Part shown: positions 20,138 through 28,189 of the stretch, piece after piece
Layout: every line of letters begins with the position of its first letter
Position numbering within the stretch: position 1 is the stretch's first letter
Assembly (NCBI GenBank): GCA_945901225.1
Contig: CAMDKR010000004.1
Location: 1-40,222, forward strand
Length of the DNA: 40,222 bases
Reading direction: 5' to 3'
From: Bordetella parapertussis
GTDB taxonomy: Bacteria; Pseudomonadota; Gammaproteobacteria; Burkholderiales; Burkholderiaceae_C
The notes under the pieces: generated by a model
Told to the model about the DNA's origin: nothing
Seen by the model: only the letters and a program-made list of their open reading frames with translations
The model's database searches: none
Translations under genes and position numbers: made by a program

Positions 20138-20500
20138 TTGCCTTGCCACGTGGACAAACTGACACAGCGCGCAGACTTTGATGCGGTCATGGCCGCGGGC
20201 ATAGTCGCGGTGACTTCGCATTTTGCCTTGCACCAGCAAAACAAGGCAATGAACAGCCGCATTGGCGCAGTCGTGCCCAAGCGCTGGGCGCGAAAAGCGG
20301 TGACGCGAAATTTGATCAAGCGACAAATTTACGCGCTGGGTCGTGAACCCTGGACCGCCGACTTGCCTGAGGCTGACCGCGTCATACGTTTGCGTAAAAC
20401 TTTTGATACCAAGCACTTCATCAGCGCAAGCTCGACCCACTTACGCCTTGCCGTGAGAGCCGAGCTTCACCAGTTGATGCGACCGGGTGTCGTCGCATGA
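20138..20500 (+). CDS. rnpA: Ribonuclease P protein component
   Basis: A basic protein of up to 120 residues that helps the RNase P RNA mature tRNA 5' ends. The RNR signature AVTRNLIKRQIYAL (family form K-R-N-x-x-K-R) is at about residues 54-67, preceded by RIGAVVPKRWARK. The start is uncertain: TTG at 20138 gives the longest form, but GTG at 20150 (VDKLTQRADFDAV) fits the usual family N-terminus better. No ATG is available before the domain. The frame continues from the rpmH stop 27 bases upstream. It overlaps yidD by 4 bases. Confidence 0.93.
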   Translation: MPCHVDKLTQRADFDAVMAAGIVAVTSHFALHQQNKAMNSRIGAVVPKRWARKAVTRNLIKRQIYALGREPWTADLPEADRVIRLRKTFDTKHFISASSTHLRLAVRAELHQLMRPGVVA

Positions 20501-20769
20501 TGCAAAAGCTGTTGACGCTCTTAGTCAAAGGCTACCGCTTGTTCCTCAGCCCCTGGCTTGGCTCATCGTGTCGGTTCACACCCACCTGCTCAGCCTATGC
20601 ATTAGAGGCATTGGACATCCATGGCGCAGCAAAAGGAAGCTACCTCAGCTTGCGCCGCCTAGGCCGTTGCCATCCATGGTGCCCGGGCGGACATGACCCC
20701 GTGCCCAAGCCGCAAAGTAGCACAACAACACTTTCATCCACATCGCCTTCGATTGCAGACACACCATGA
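20497..20769 (+). CDS. yidD: Membrane protein insertion efficiency factor YidD
   Basis: A 90-residue protein whose first 70 residues are the YidD domain: GYRLFLSPWLGSSCRFTPTCSAYALEALDIHGAAKGSYLSLRRLGRCHPWCPGGHDPVP. The conserved Cys residues and the RxxRCHPW/GGxDPVP end are intact. The last 18 residues, rich in Ser and Thr, are an unconserved tail. YidD is an amphipathic inner-membrane protein that assists YidC. It overlaps rnpA by 4 bases (ATGA) and yidC by 4. Confidence 0.94.
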   Translation: MMQKLLTLLVKGYRLFLSPWLGSSCRFTPTCSAYALEALDIHGAAKGSYLSLRRLGRCHPWCPGGHDPVPKPQSSTTTLSSTSPSIADTP

Positions 20770-22457
20770 ACGATATTCGCCGCACCATACTTTGGGTTGT
20801 TTTTGGGTTCTCTTTGGTCATGCTGTGGGATCAATGGCAATTGCATAACGGTAATAAACCTACCTTCTTCCCAACTGCAACGCCGCCTGTCGTTGCCACT
20901 GACGCTTCAAAACCCAATGACGCACCAAGTCCTGCCGCTACGCAAACAGTCGCCGCGTTGCCAACAGACAGTGCGCCAGACGCAAACCAAACCAAAACCG
21001 AAACCATCGAAGTTCAAACCGCTCTTTTGAAGATGCGATTTGATACACAAGGCGCAAGCTTGACCTATGTGGAATTGCTCAAACACAAAGATGTGCATCG
21101 CCCTGGCAGCAACGTCATCTTGATGGACAGTTCCAAAGAGCGTGTTTATTTGGCACAAACAGGTTTGGTGGGAGGACCTGCTGGTGTGAGTTGGCCCACG
21201 CACAAAAGCCCCATGCGCCTGACCAGCCCAAGCAGCTTTAAGGATGGCGAGGACAGCTTGGTTTTGCGATTCGAATCCGAGCCATTGGGCGGCATCAAGC
21301 TCATTAAAACCTACACAGTGAACAAAAACAGCTATGTGCTTGCTGTTCAACATGAAATACATAACCTGTCAGGCGAAACTGTTTCGCCCCAAATCTATGT
21401 GCAGTTGGTCAGAGACGGCAACAAACCAGAAGGCGAGTCGTCTTTTTACTTTACCTTCACTGGCCCTGCCGTCTTTACCAACAGTAAAAAATACCAAAAA
21501 ATTGAGTTCTCTGACATTGAAAAGAACAAAGCTGATTTTGAAAAAAAATCAGACATGGGCTATGTGGCCATGGTTCAACATTATTTTGCGTCCGCGTGGC
21601 TGATGGACGATGCACAAACGCGTGATTTGTATGCGCGAAAAATTGACACGAACCTCTATGCGGTGGGCATGGTGGCGCCTTTACCCGCCTTGGCGAATGA
21701 GAGCAAACAAATCCACCAAACACGATTATTCGTAGGCCCCCAAGAAGAAAAGGTTTTGGAGGGCCTGTACGCAGGCTTGGAGTTGGTGAAAGACTACGGC
21801 TGGCTCACCATACTGGCCAAGCCCCTGTATTGGTTGCTCGACAAACTGCATGGCTTTATTGGTAACTGGGGTTGGTCCATCGTCGCCTTGGTCGTGATCT
21901 TAAAGATCGCCTTTTTTTGGCTGAATTCTCATGCTTACAAAAGCATGGGAAAAATGAAAGCCATCAATCCCAAAATCATGGAAATGCGAGAGCGTTTAAA
22001 AGATAACCCTCAGCAGATGCAAATGGAGATGATGAAGATTTACCGCGAAGAAAAAGTCAACCCCTTGGGTGGCTGTTTGCCCATTGCGGTTCAAATCCCT
22101 TTCTTCATTGCCCTGTATTGGGTTTTATTGTCCTCAGTAGAAATGCGCAATGCCCCATGGGTGGGGTGGGTGCACGACTTGGCCGCACCTGACACAGCAT
22201 TTGGCGTGTGGTTTGGTGTACCTATTGGCCTATTACCCATTTTGATGACCGTCACATCACTGATACAAACTTGGCTCAACCCCACGCCACCTGACCCCAT
22301 TCAAGCCAAACTGATGTGGATCATGCCTTTGGCCTTTAGCGTCATGTTTTTCTTTTTCCCCTCGGGATTGGTGCTGTATTGGTTGACCAACAATATTTTG
22401 TCTATTGCCCAGCAGTGGATGATTAACAAGCAGCTTGGCGTTCTCAATTTAAAATGA
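20766..22457 (+). CDS. yidC: Membrane protein insertase YidC
   Basis: A 563-residue insertase. It has an N-terminal membrane anchor (RRTILWVVFGFSLVMLWDQWQ), a low-complexity Pro/Ala/Thr linker, a large periplasmic domain to about residue 340, then the conserved core with five membrane segments. The core shows LYWLLDKLHGFIGNWGWSIVALVVILK, the cytoplasmic hairpin KMKAINPKIMEMRERLKDNPQQMQMEMMKIYREEKVNPLGGCLP and PFFIALYWVLLSSVEMR. It ends with LTNNILSIAQQWMINKQL. It inserts membrane proteins alone or with SecYEG. Start overlaps the yidD end. Confidence 0.97.
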   Translation: MNDIRRTILWVVFGFSLVMLWDQWQLHNGNKPTFFPTATPPVVATDASKPNDAPSPAATQTVAALPTDSAPDANQTKTETIEVQTALLKMRFDTQGASLTYVELLKHKDVHRPGSNVILMDSSKERVYLAQTGLVGGPAGVSWPTHKSPMRLTSPSSFKDGEDSLVLRFESEPLGGIKLIKTYTVNKNSYVLAVQHEIHNLSGETVSPQIYVQLVRDGNKPEGESSFYFTFTGPAVFTNSKKYQKIEFSDIEKNKADFEKKSDMGYVAMVQHYFASAWLMDDAQTRDLYARKIDTNLYAVGMVAPLPALANESKQIHQTRLFVGPQEEKVLEGLYAGLELVKDYGWLTILAKPLYWLLDKLHGFIGNWGWSIVALVVILKIAFFWLNSHAYKSMGKMKAINPKIMEMRERLKDNPQQMQMEMMKIYREEKVNPLGGCLPIAVQIPFFIALYWVLLSSVEMRNAPWVGWVHDLAAPDTAFGVWFGVPIGLLPILMTVTSLIQTWLNPTPPDPIQAKLMWIMPLAFSVMFFFFPSGLVLYWLTNNILSIAQQWMINKQLGVLNLK

Positions 22458-22489
22458 GTTCACACAAGCGGACTATCTTGACGTAGAGC

Positions 22490-23902
22490 ATGCTTAGCGA
22501 ACGCGATGCCCCCATCATCGCTGTGGCGACACCAGCAGGCAAAGGTGCAGTGGGCATGGTGCGCATCAGCGGGAAAAACTTGCAAGACTTTGCAAATACG
22601 CTGTGTCAACAAGCGCTGACGCCTAGACACGCGCACTTGGTCAACCTTCAAGATGCCCATGGGCAAGCCATAGACCAAGTATTGGCCTTGTTTTTTCCTG
22701 CGCCACACAGCTATACCGGCGAAGATATTTTGGAATTGCAGGGCCACGGCGGGCCAGTTGTTTTGTCTATGCTGGTTGAGCGCTGTTTGGAGTTTGCCCA
22801 AAAGTCAGCCCAGCCATTGCTTGGCTTGCGGCTCGCTCAACCAGGAGAATTTACACAACGCGCCTACTTCAATCAAAAAATGGACTTGGCCCAGGCCGAG
22901 GCGGTGTCCGATCTGATTGATGCCCAAACGCAAGCGGCAGTTCGAGGTGCTGGGCGCTCACTGGTGGGCGCTTTTTCAAAGCAGGTTGAAAAGCTTCAAG
23001 AGCAGTTGTTAAGCGTGCGCATGTTGGTAGAAGCCAGCTTAGATTTTCCGGAAGAAGACATCGACTTTGTGACCCAAGCCGATGTCGCAGGACAGCTGCG
23101 CGCCATGGAGCAACAAACCCACCTGTTGTGCAGCCAAACACGCCAAGGCGCTTTGTTGCGCGACGGCATGAAGCTGGTGATTGCGGGTCAACCCAATGCG
23201 GGTAAAAGCTCTTTGCTCAACGCATTGACCGGGCAAGACACAGCGATTGTGACCCCTGTGGCTGGTACGACGCGTGATGTACTGACACAGATTATTTCGA
23301 TTGAAGGTGTGCCAGTGCATGTGGTGGATACGGCGGGATTGCGCGATACACAACACGTTGACGAGGTAGAAAAAATAGGCATAGAACGGGCATGGACTCA
23401 AGTGACAGATGCCGATGTGGTGTTGCTGCTGCATGATTTAAGTCGATCACACGATGCAGATTACAAAGTCCGTCAAACAGCATTGGCTAACGAAATCGTG
23501 GCGCAAAAACACAGCCACAGCCCTTTGCTGCACGTGTTCAACAAAATCGATTTGCTCACTACACACACTGAACCTGCCACTGAGCAAACAGCGATACGTA
23601 TATCGGCCAAAACAGGGCAAGGTTTGCAAGAACTTCGCACCCATGTATTGCAAAGTGTGGGATGGCAAGCAGAGCACCAAGAGGGGGTGTTTTCTGCTCG
23701 CGAAAGGCATGTCCGCGCCTTAGAACAAGTTCAAAAACACACAGGACAGGCGCTGGGTGTCTTGCAAACAGCGACGCCCGCACTGGACTTGCTGGCGGAG
23801 GAGTTGCGTTGTGCACAGCTTCAACTCTCGTCTCTGACAGGAGAGATGAGTGCCGATGATTTGCTGGGCGAGATTTTCTCGCGGTTTTGTATAGGCAAAT
23901 AA
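22490..23902 (+). CDS. mnmE: tRNA modification GTPase MnmE (TrmE)
   Basis: A 470-residue GTPase that works with MnmG on U34 of tRNA. The N-terminal formyl-THF-binding domain has APIIAVATPAGKGAVGMVRISG and YTGEDILELQGHGG. The G domain shows G1 GQPNAGKSSLLNAL, G2/G3 VAGTTRDVL and VDTAGLRDT, and G4 NKID. The C-terminal tail ends in CIGK, the conserved C-[IV]-G-K motif that holds the catalytic Cys. It follows yidC after 32 bases. Confidence 0.97.
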   Translation: MLSERDAPIIAVATPAGKGAVGMVRISGKNLQDFANTLCQQALTPRHAHLVNLQDAHGQAIDQVLALFFPAPHSYTGEDILELQGHGGPVVLSMLVERCLEFAQKSAQPLLGLRLAQPGEFTQRAYFNQKMDLAQAEAVSDLIDAQTQAAVRGAGRSLVGAFSKQVEKLQEQLLSVRMLVEASLDFPEEDIDFVTQADVAGQLRAMEQQTHLLCSQTRQGALLRDGMKLVIAGQPNAGKSSLLNALTGQDTAIVTPVAGTTRDVLTQIISIEGVPVHVVDTAGLRDTQHVDEVEKIGIERAWTQVTDADVVLLLHDLSRSHDADYKVRQTALANEIVAQKHSHSPLLHVFNKIDLLTTHTEPATEQTAIRISAKTGQGLQELRTHVLQSVGWQAEHQEGVFSARERHVRALEQVQKHTGQALGVLQTATPALDLLAEELRCAQLQLSSLTGEMSADDLLGEIFSRFCIGK

Positions 23903-23922
23903 GCGGCCGCATAATAAACACC

Positions 23923-24912
23923 ATGAACCAAGCCCCTAGCCCACCAACCCAGAAAATGCTGGACCTGGCAGCGCAAGTGCTGACGACAGAAGCCCACGCG
24001 CTGTTGGCTTTGCGCTCTAGGCTGGGCTCAGACTTTATTGCCGCTGTAAACGCTATCTTGGCGGTTAAAGGGCGTGTGGTTGTGATGGGCATGGGCAAAA
24101 GTGGGCATATAGGCAGAAAAATCGCGGCAACTTTGGCCTCCACTGGGACGCCAGCTTTTTTTGTGCATCCCGCAGAAGCCAGCCATGGCGACTTGGGCAT
24201 GGTCACCAAAGAAGATGTGGTGTTAGCCTTGTCCAACAGTGGCGAGAGCCAAGAGTTATCAGCCATATTGCCCATCATCAAGCGCCAAGGCATTGTGCTG
24301 ATTGCGATGACAGGAAACGCTCAATCCACTTTGGCAAAACATGCCTTGATTGTTCTCGACAGTGCGGTGGAAAAAGAAGCCTGTCCCATGAACTTGGCGC
24401 CAACGGCGAGTACCACTGCCCAGTTGGCGCTGGGGGATGCTTTGGCAGTTGCAGTGCTCGATGCCCGCGGCTTTAAGTCCAGCGATTTCGCCTTGTCTCA
24501 CCCAGGCGGCAGTTTGGGCAGAAGGCTTCTCACCCATGTGGCTGATGTGATGCGAAGCGGCAACGATGTTCCCAAAGTTTTGCCGCAAACAGACTTTTCC
24601 GGCTTGATGCGCGAGATGAGCCAAAAGGGTTTAGGGGTATCTGCTGTGGTGGATGAAGCGGGACAGATTTTGGGCATATTCACGGATGGTGATTTGCGCC
24701 GCTTGATTGAAAAGGGTGTCGATGTGCTGCCCCTGAAGGCCAAGGATGTGATGAGACAGCAACCCACCACCATTGACCAAGACGCTTTAGCGGCTGAAGC
24801 CGCGCAGTTGATGGAGAATTTGCGCATTACCTGTTTATTGGTGGTGGACAAAGACCATCGATTGTGTGGCGCCCTCAACAGCAACGACTTGATGCGCGCC
24901 AAGGTGATCTGA
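23923..24912 (+). CDS. kdsD: Arabinose-5-phosphate isomerase (KpsF/GutQ/KdsD)
   Basis: A 329-residue isomerase that turns ribulose-5-phosphate into arabinose-5-phosphate, the first step of Kdo synthesis for lipopolysaccharide. The N-terminal SIS sugar-phosphate domain contains VVVMGMGKSGHIGRKIAATLASTGTPAFFVHPAEASHGDLGM and LSNSGESQEL. Two CBS domains follow from about residue 205, with FTDGDLRRLIEKG. The ATG at 23923 is preferred; the frame is open back into the mnmE end but without a credible start. It overlaps kdsC by one base (TGATG). Confidence 0.95.
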   Translation: MNQAPSPPTQKMLDLAAQVLTTEAHALLALRSRLGSDFIAAVNAILAVKGRVVVMGMGKSGHIGRKIAATLASTGTPAFFVHPAEASHGDLGMVTKEDVVLALSNSGESQELSAILPIIKRQGIVLIAMTGNAQSTLAKHALIVLDSAVEKEACPMNLAPTASTTAQLALGDALAVAVLDARGFKSSDFALSHPGGSLGRRLLTHVADVMRSGNDVPKVLPQTDFSGLMREMSQKGLGVSAVVDEAGQILGIFTDGDLRRLIEKGVDVLPLKAKDVMRQQPTTIDQDALAAEAAQLMENLRITCLLVVDKDHRLCGALNSNDLMRAKVI

Positions 24913-25457
24913 TGTCGCAGCCCCTACAACCCACACCTGATGTTTTGCAAAAAGCGCGAAGCATCAAGTTGCTTTTGCTGGATGTGGATGGTGTTTTGAC
25001 CGAAGGCGGTTTGCATTACACCGACCAAGGTGAGCAAACCAAAACTTTTAACACCCTTGATGGTCACGGCTTGAAACTCTTACAAGCGCACGGCATCCGT
25101 GTGGCCATCATCTCAGGGCGAGACAGTTTGGCGCTTAGGAGGCGTTTGGCAGACTTGGGCATCAACCATGTCTTTGCAGGCGTGCATGACAAGAAAGCCG
25201 CAGCTCAAGAACTGTTGTCCAAGCTGGGGCTGCAATGGTCGCAAGTGGCGGCCATGGGAGACGATTGGCCGGACTTGGCCATATTGCTGCCCGCAGGTCT
25301 TTCAGCTGCCCCTCTCCAAGCCCACGCAGAGATTTTGTCCCGCGTCGATTGGGTTGCTCGCCGAGCCGGCGGTCACGGCGCGGTGCGTGATGTGTGCGAC
25401 CTTTTGTTGCATGCCTGTGGTGCCTATGAGTCTGCTTTGCAAGAAGCGCTGAAATGA
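24912..25457 (+). CDS. kdsC: 3-deoxy-D-manno-octulosonate 8-phosphate phosphatase KdsC
   Basis: A 181-residue HAD-family phosphatase that removes the phosphate from Kdo-8-phosphate. Motif I is LLLDVDGVLTEGGLHY with both catalytic Asp residues, motif II IISGRDS, and motif III/IV AMGDDWPDLAIL. The HGAVRDVCDLLL end is typical of KdsC. It lacks a cap domain, as KdsC tetramers do. It is coupled to kdsD (1-base overlap) and to lptC (4-base overlap). Confidence 0.95.
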   Translation: MSQPLQPTPDVLQKARSIKLLLLDVDGVLTEGGLHYTDQGEQTKTFNTLDGHGLKLLQAHGIRVAIISGRDSLALRRRLADLGINHVFAGVHDKKAAAQELLSKLGLQWSQVAAMGDDWPDLAILLPAGLSAAPLQAHAEILSRVDWVARRAGGHGAVRDVCDLLLHACGAYESALQEALK

Positions 25458-26092
25458 ACAGCCTGCCTCGCCTTCCCTCGCCTGTGTCGACATCCGGCTG
25501 GCGCCGCCGCATAGAAACACTTTTGGCATTTTTGCCCCTGATCTTATTGGCCATCCTTTTGTGGGGCAGTGTCTGGCTTGTGCGCAATGCGCCTAAGGCG
25601 CTCTCGGTGCCCATCTCGGGTAAAACCTCGCATGAGCCTGATTACTTTGCCCGCGACTTCACACTGAAGACGTATTCATTGCAGGGCGAAATGAAGTCTT
25701 TTTTGCAGGGCGTTTCTTCGGTTCACTTTCCCGACACCTTAACCAATTTGATTGAGAAACCGGTGGTGCATTCTGTTTCCCGTTCGGGTCGTTTGACCAC
25801 AGCCGTTGCACAGCGCTCTTTGTCCAATGAAGATGGCTCCGAAATTCAGCTGATGGGTCAAGCCGTGGTGCACAAGCCAGGCGTGGGAACCCAAGAGCCG
25901 GCCATGACGCTGCGAAGCGAGTTCATTCATCTGTTCGCCAACACCGACAGCTTGGTCACTTATGCACCGGTCAAAATTGAGCGAGGGGAAAACCGCTTTC
26001 AAGCCAATAGCTTGAAGGCTGACAACCTTAACCAGCGGTTTTTATTGCAAGGCCAGGTCAAGGTTTTGCTGGTGCCTAGCAAGCGTCAATAA
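25454..26092 (+). CDS. lptC: Lipopolysaccharide export protein LptC
   Basis: A 212-residue bitopic inner-membrane protein. One membrane segment (about residues 24-43, TLLAFLPLILLAILLWGSVWLV) is followed by a periplasmic beta-jellyroll beginning PDYFARDFTLKTYSLQGEMK and including LTTAVAQRSLSNEDGSEIQLMGQAVV. LptC takes lipopolysaccharide from the LptB2FG extractor and hands it to LptA. The usual next genes in related genomes, lptA and lptB, are not here: a terminator and a convergent RRM gene follow. Confidence 0.88.
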   Translation: MNSLPRLPSPVSTSGWRRRIETLLAFLPLILLAILLWGSVWLVRNAPKALSVPISGKTSHEPDYFARDFTLKTYSLQGEMKSFLQGVSSVHFPDTLTNLIEKPVVHSVSRSGRLTTAVAQRSLSNEDGSEIQLMGQAVVHKPGVGTQEPAMTLRSEFIHLFANTDSLVTYAPVKIERGENRFQANSLKADNLNQRFLLQGQVKVLLVPSKRQ

Positions 26093-26118
26093 AAAAGGGC
26101 TTGGAAATATCCAAGCCC
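26093..26118 (-). terminator. Intrinsic terminator of the RRM gene
   Basis: An 8-base stem GGGCTTGG (26097-26104) / CCAAGCCC (26111-26118) with a 6-base loop. On the minus strand it is followed by a T run (A run at 26091-26096), so it ends transcription of the RRM gene. It may also stop lptC transcripts weakly, although the plus side lacks a long T run. Confidence 0.85.
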
Positions 26119-26150
26119 TGAGATTTAGCAAAACGCTTTAGCGTTTGCGA

Positions 26151-26678
26151 TCAATATTCATTGCGACCAGAAGAGCCGCTGCTGTTGCGAGACCCGCCGC
26201 CGCCATAAGGACTGCGGAAGTTGCCGTCGTTGCCACCAGCAGCACCTTCGCGACGACCGCCGCCACCGTAACCACCGCCGCCTTCACGGCGACCACCGCC
26301 ACCACCGTAGCCGCCGCCACCTTCGCGACCGCCGCCACCGTAACCGCCGCCGCCGCCTTCACGACCGCCGCCACCATAACCGCCACCGCCACCACCGTAA
26401 CCACCGCCGCCACTGCGCGGAGGACGTGGTTCCATGGGTCGTGCTTCATTGACCACCAAGCTTCGACCACCAAGAGGTTGGCCATTCATACCGTTAATGG
26501 CTGCTTGGGCTTCGGCATCGCTGCCCATCTCAACAAAGCCAAAGCCTTTGGAGCGACCGGTGTCGCGTTCCATCATGACCTTGGCGCTGGTGACAGTGCC
26601 AAATTGACCAAAAGATTGTTCCAAGTCGCCATCGCGCACGGAATATGGCAGATTGCCGATGTACAGTTTGTTGCCCAT
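26151..26678 (-). CDS. Glycine-rich RRM RNA-binding protein
   Basis: A 175-residue protein with one RNA recognition motif (residues 1-82) and a glycine-rich tail. RNP2 is KLYIGNLPY and RNP1 is KGFGFVEM; aromatic residues at the RNA face are kept. The tail is made of GGGGYGG and GGREGG/RREGG blocks up to about residue 150, then a Ser/Asn/Arg end. Such proteins in cyanobacteria and proteobacteria are often cold-induced RNA chaperones. The DNA of the tail is a GC-rich imperfect repeat that explains long open frames on the other strand. The Shine-Dalgarno GGAG lies inside a predicted hairpin. Confidence 0.93.
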   Translation of the reverse strand: MGNKLYIGNLPYSVRDGDLEQSFGQFGTVTSAKVMMERDTGRSKGFGFVEMGSDAEAQAAINGMNGQPLGGRSLVVNEARPMEPRPPRSGGGGYGGGGGGYGGGGREGGGGGYGGGGREGGGGYGGGGGRREGGGGYGGGGRREGAAGGNDGNFRSPYGGGGSRNSSGSSGRNEY

Positions 26679-26681
26679 TCA

Positions 26682-26720
26682 GGGACTCCATAAAAACAAA
26701 TAAAAAAGCGACGGAGTCCC
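26682..26720 (-). promoter_or_regulatory. Leader hairpin sequestering the RBS of the RRM gene
   Basis: In the mRNA, GGGACTCC (26720-26713) pairs perfectly over 8 bases with GGAGTCCC (26689-26682), leaving a 23-base U-rich loop. The second arm contains the GGAG ribosome-binding site, and the ATG follows 3 bases later. The fold would block initiation unless opened by temperature or by a protein. A possible -10 CATAAT at 26815-26810 (minus strand) would give a leader of about 125 bases, as seen for cold-shock genes. Confidence 0.65.
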
Positions 26721-26887
26721 GATTGCACCTGTCCACGAAAGTCAAGAAGCGAAACTAACCTATCACCACAAGCCGTGCGCACACCCAAGCGCATCACACA
26801 GTCCGGACCATTATGAGACAGATTTGCTGAATAAAACCAAGTGTTTATCCTCAATTTGCTACTTTAAAGGTCAAAAAACCACAAAAA

Positions 26888-28090
26888 CTACCAACTGACC
26901 TCTCGGTCAGGGCTAGAGTTGATTTTGTGAATACTCAAATCGGCACCCTCAAATTCCTCTTCTTGGCTCAAGCGCAAGCCCATGGTCCATTTCAATAGGC
27001 CGTACAAAAAGAAAGAACTCAGAACGGCCCAAGCCACACCCGCCATGGTCCCAATAAGCTGAGCCCACACATTCACGCCCCCTAAGCCGCCCAAGGCCGG
27101 CAGGCCAAAAATGCCAGCTGCAATACCGCCCCATGTGCCGCATAGACCGTGCAAAGGCCAGACACCCAAAACATCGTCAATCTTCCAGCGGTTTTGCGTC
27201 AAAGTGAACATGGCCACAAACAAAGCACCGGCAACGCCACCCACCACCAAAGCACCAAGCGGATGCATTAGGTCAGATCCTGCGCATACAGCCACCAAAC
27301 CGGCCAAGGGTCCATTGTGAACAAACCCTGGGTCATTTTTGCCAAGCCACAAAGCCGCCAACGTGCCGCCCACCATGGCCATGAGACTGTTGACAGCAAC
27401 CAAGCCGGATATTTTGTCTACCGTTTGCGCGCTCATGACATTAAAGCCAAACCAGCCCACGCACAAAACCCAAGCGCCCAAGGCCAAAAAAGGAATGCTT
27501 GAAGGGGGGTGGGCAGAAATGGCCCCATCTTTTTTGTAACGGTTGCTGCGCGCACCAAGCAAGAGTACAGCTGGCAAAGCAATCCAGCCTCCCATGGCAT
27601 GCACCACCACCGAGCCAGCAAAATCATGGAATTCGTCGCCCGTCAGGGCTTTGACCCAAGCTTGAAAGCCGAAATGCTGATTCCAAACAATGCCCTCATA
27701 AAAGGGGTAAATAAACCCCACGATAACAGCAGTTGCAACCAATTGAGGGTAAAAGCGCGCACGTTCTGCAATTCCGCCAGAGACAATCGCGGGAATGGCC
27801 GCGGCAAAGGTGAGCAGAAAGAAAAACTTCACCAATTCATAGCCATTGCGTTGAGCCAATACATCGGCGCCGACGAAAAAAGAGGTGCCGTAGGCAACGC
27901 TATAACCCACCACAAAATAAACCACCGTGGAAATACTGAAGTCCACCAAGATTTTCACCAAGGCATTGACTTGGTTTTTTTTGCGTACGGTGCCAAGTTC
28001 TAAAAAAGCAAAACCAGCGTGCATGGCCAAAACCATGATGGCGCCAAGAAGGATGAACAAAGCATCTATGCCTTGTTTGGGTGCGTCCAT
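26888..28090 (-). CDS. amt: Ammonium transporter (Amt family)
   Basis: A 400-residue membrane protein with about eleven hydrophobic segments. It has the Amt signature DFAGSVVVHAMGGWIALPAVLLLGAR, whose His is the first of the twin pore His residues, and GVWPLHGLCGTWGGIAAGIFG with the second. The N-terminus MDAPKQGIDALFILLGAIMVLAMHAGFAFLELGTVRKKNQ has no cleaved signal peptide, unlike E. coli AmtB. The C-terminal tail is short. The ATG at 28090 has GGAG a few bases upstream. No glnK/PII gene is adjacent. The promoter looks sigma-54-dependent. Confidence 0.93.
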   Translation of the reverse strand: MDAPKQGIDALFILLGAIMVLAMHAGFAFLELGTVRKKNQVNALVKILVDFSISTVVYFVVGYSVAYGTSFFVGADVLAQRNGYELVKFFFLLTFAAAIPAIVSGGIAERARFYPQLVATAVIVGFIYPFYEGIVWNQHFGFQAWVKALTGDEFHDFAGSVVVHAMGGWIALPAVLLLGARSNRYKKDGAISAHPPSSIPFLALGAWVLCVGWFGFNVMSAQTVDKISGLVAVNSLMAMVGGTLAALWLGKNDPGFVHNGPLAGLVAVCAGSDLMHPLGALVVGGVAGALFVAMFTLTQNRWKIDDVLGVWPLHGLCGTWGGIAAGIFGLPALGGLGGVNVWAQLIGTMAGVAWAVLSSFFLYGLLKWTMGLRLSQEEEFEGADLSIHKINSSPDREVSW

Positions 28091-28118
28091 GATGTCTCCA
28101 GGGGATTTATGTTCTAAG

Positions 28119-28157
28119 TTGGTGCAAAAAAGAGCTAAGAAACAGATTTGCACCCAA
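28119..28157. repeat. Inverted repeat near the amt transcription start
   Basis: TTGGTGCAAA (28119-28128) and TTTGCACCCAA (28147-28157) are inverted copies with one extra base. They surround the start site predicted from the sigma-54 element, so the pair is more likely a protein-binding site than an RNA hairpin. The half-site GGTGC/GCACC resembles NtrC half-sites, but the spacing does not fit the NtrC consensus. Confidence 0.45.
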
Positions 28158-28160
28158 ATA

Positions 28161-28178
28161 AAGCAAAACTCGCACCAA
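28161..28178 (-). promoter_or_regulatory. Probable sigma-54 promoter of the ammonium transporter gene
   Basis: On the minus strand TTGGTGCGAGTTTTGCTT places GG and GC exactly 10 bases apart, the invariant -24/-12 arrangement of sigma-54 promoters. Transcription would start near 28151, about 60 bases before the ATG. Nitrogen control through NtrC is the usual logic for amt genes. Confidence 0.65.
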
Positions 28179-28189
28179 GTGACGCTTTT

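Noticed and set aside
26145-26693. A long Ala/Thr-rich frame opposite the RRM gene, and an apparent tandem DNA repeat at 26240-26420
   Set aside because: Both follow from the repeated Gly codons (GGC/GGT) of the RRM protein tail; the repeat is not regular enough for a CRISPR or satellite array.
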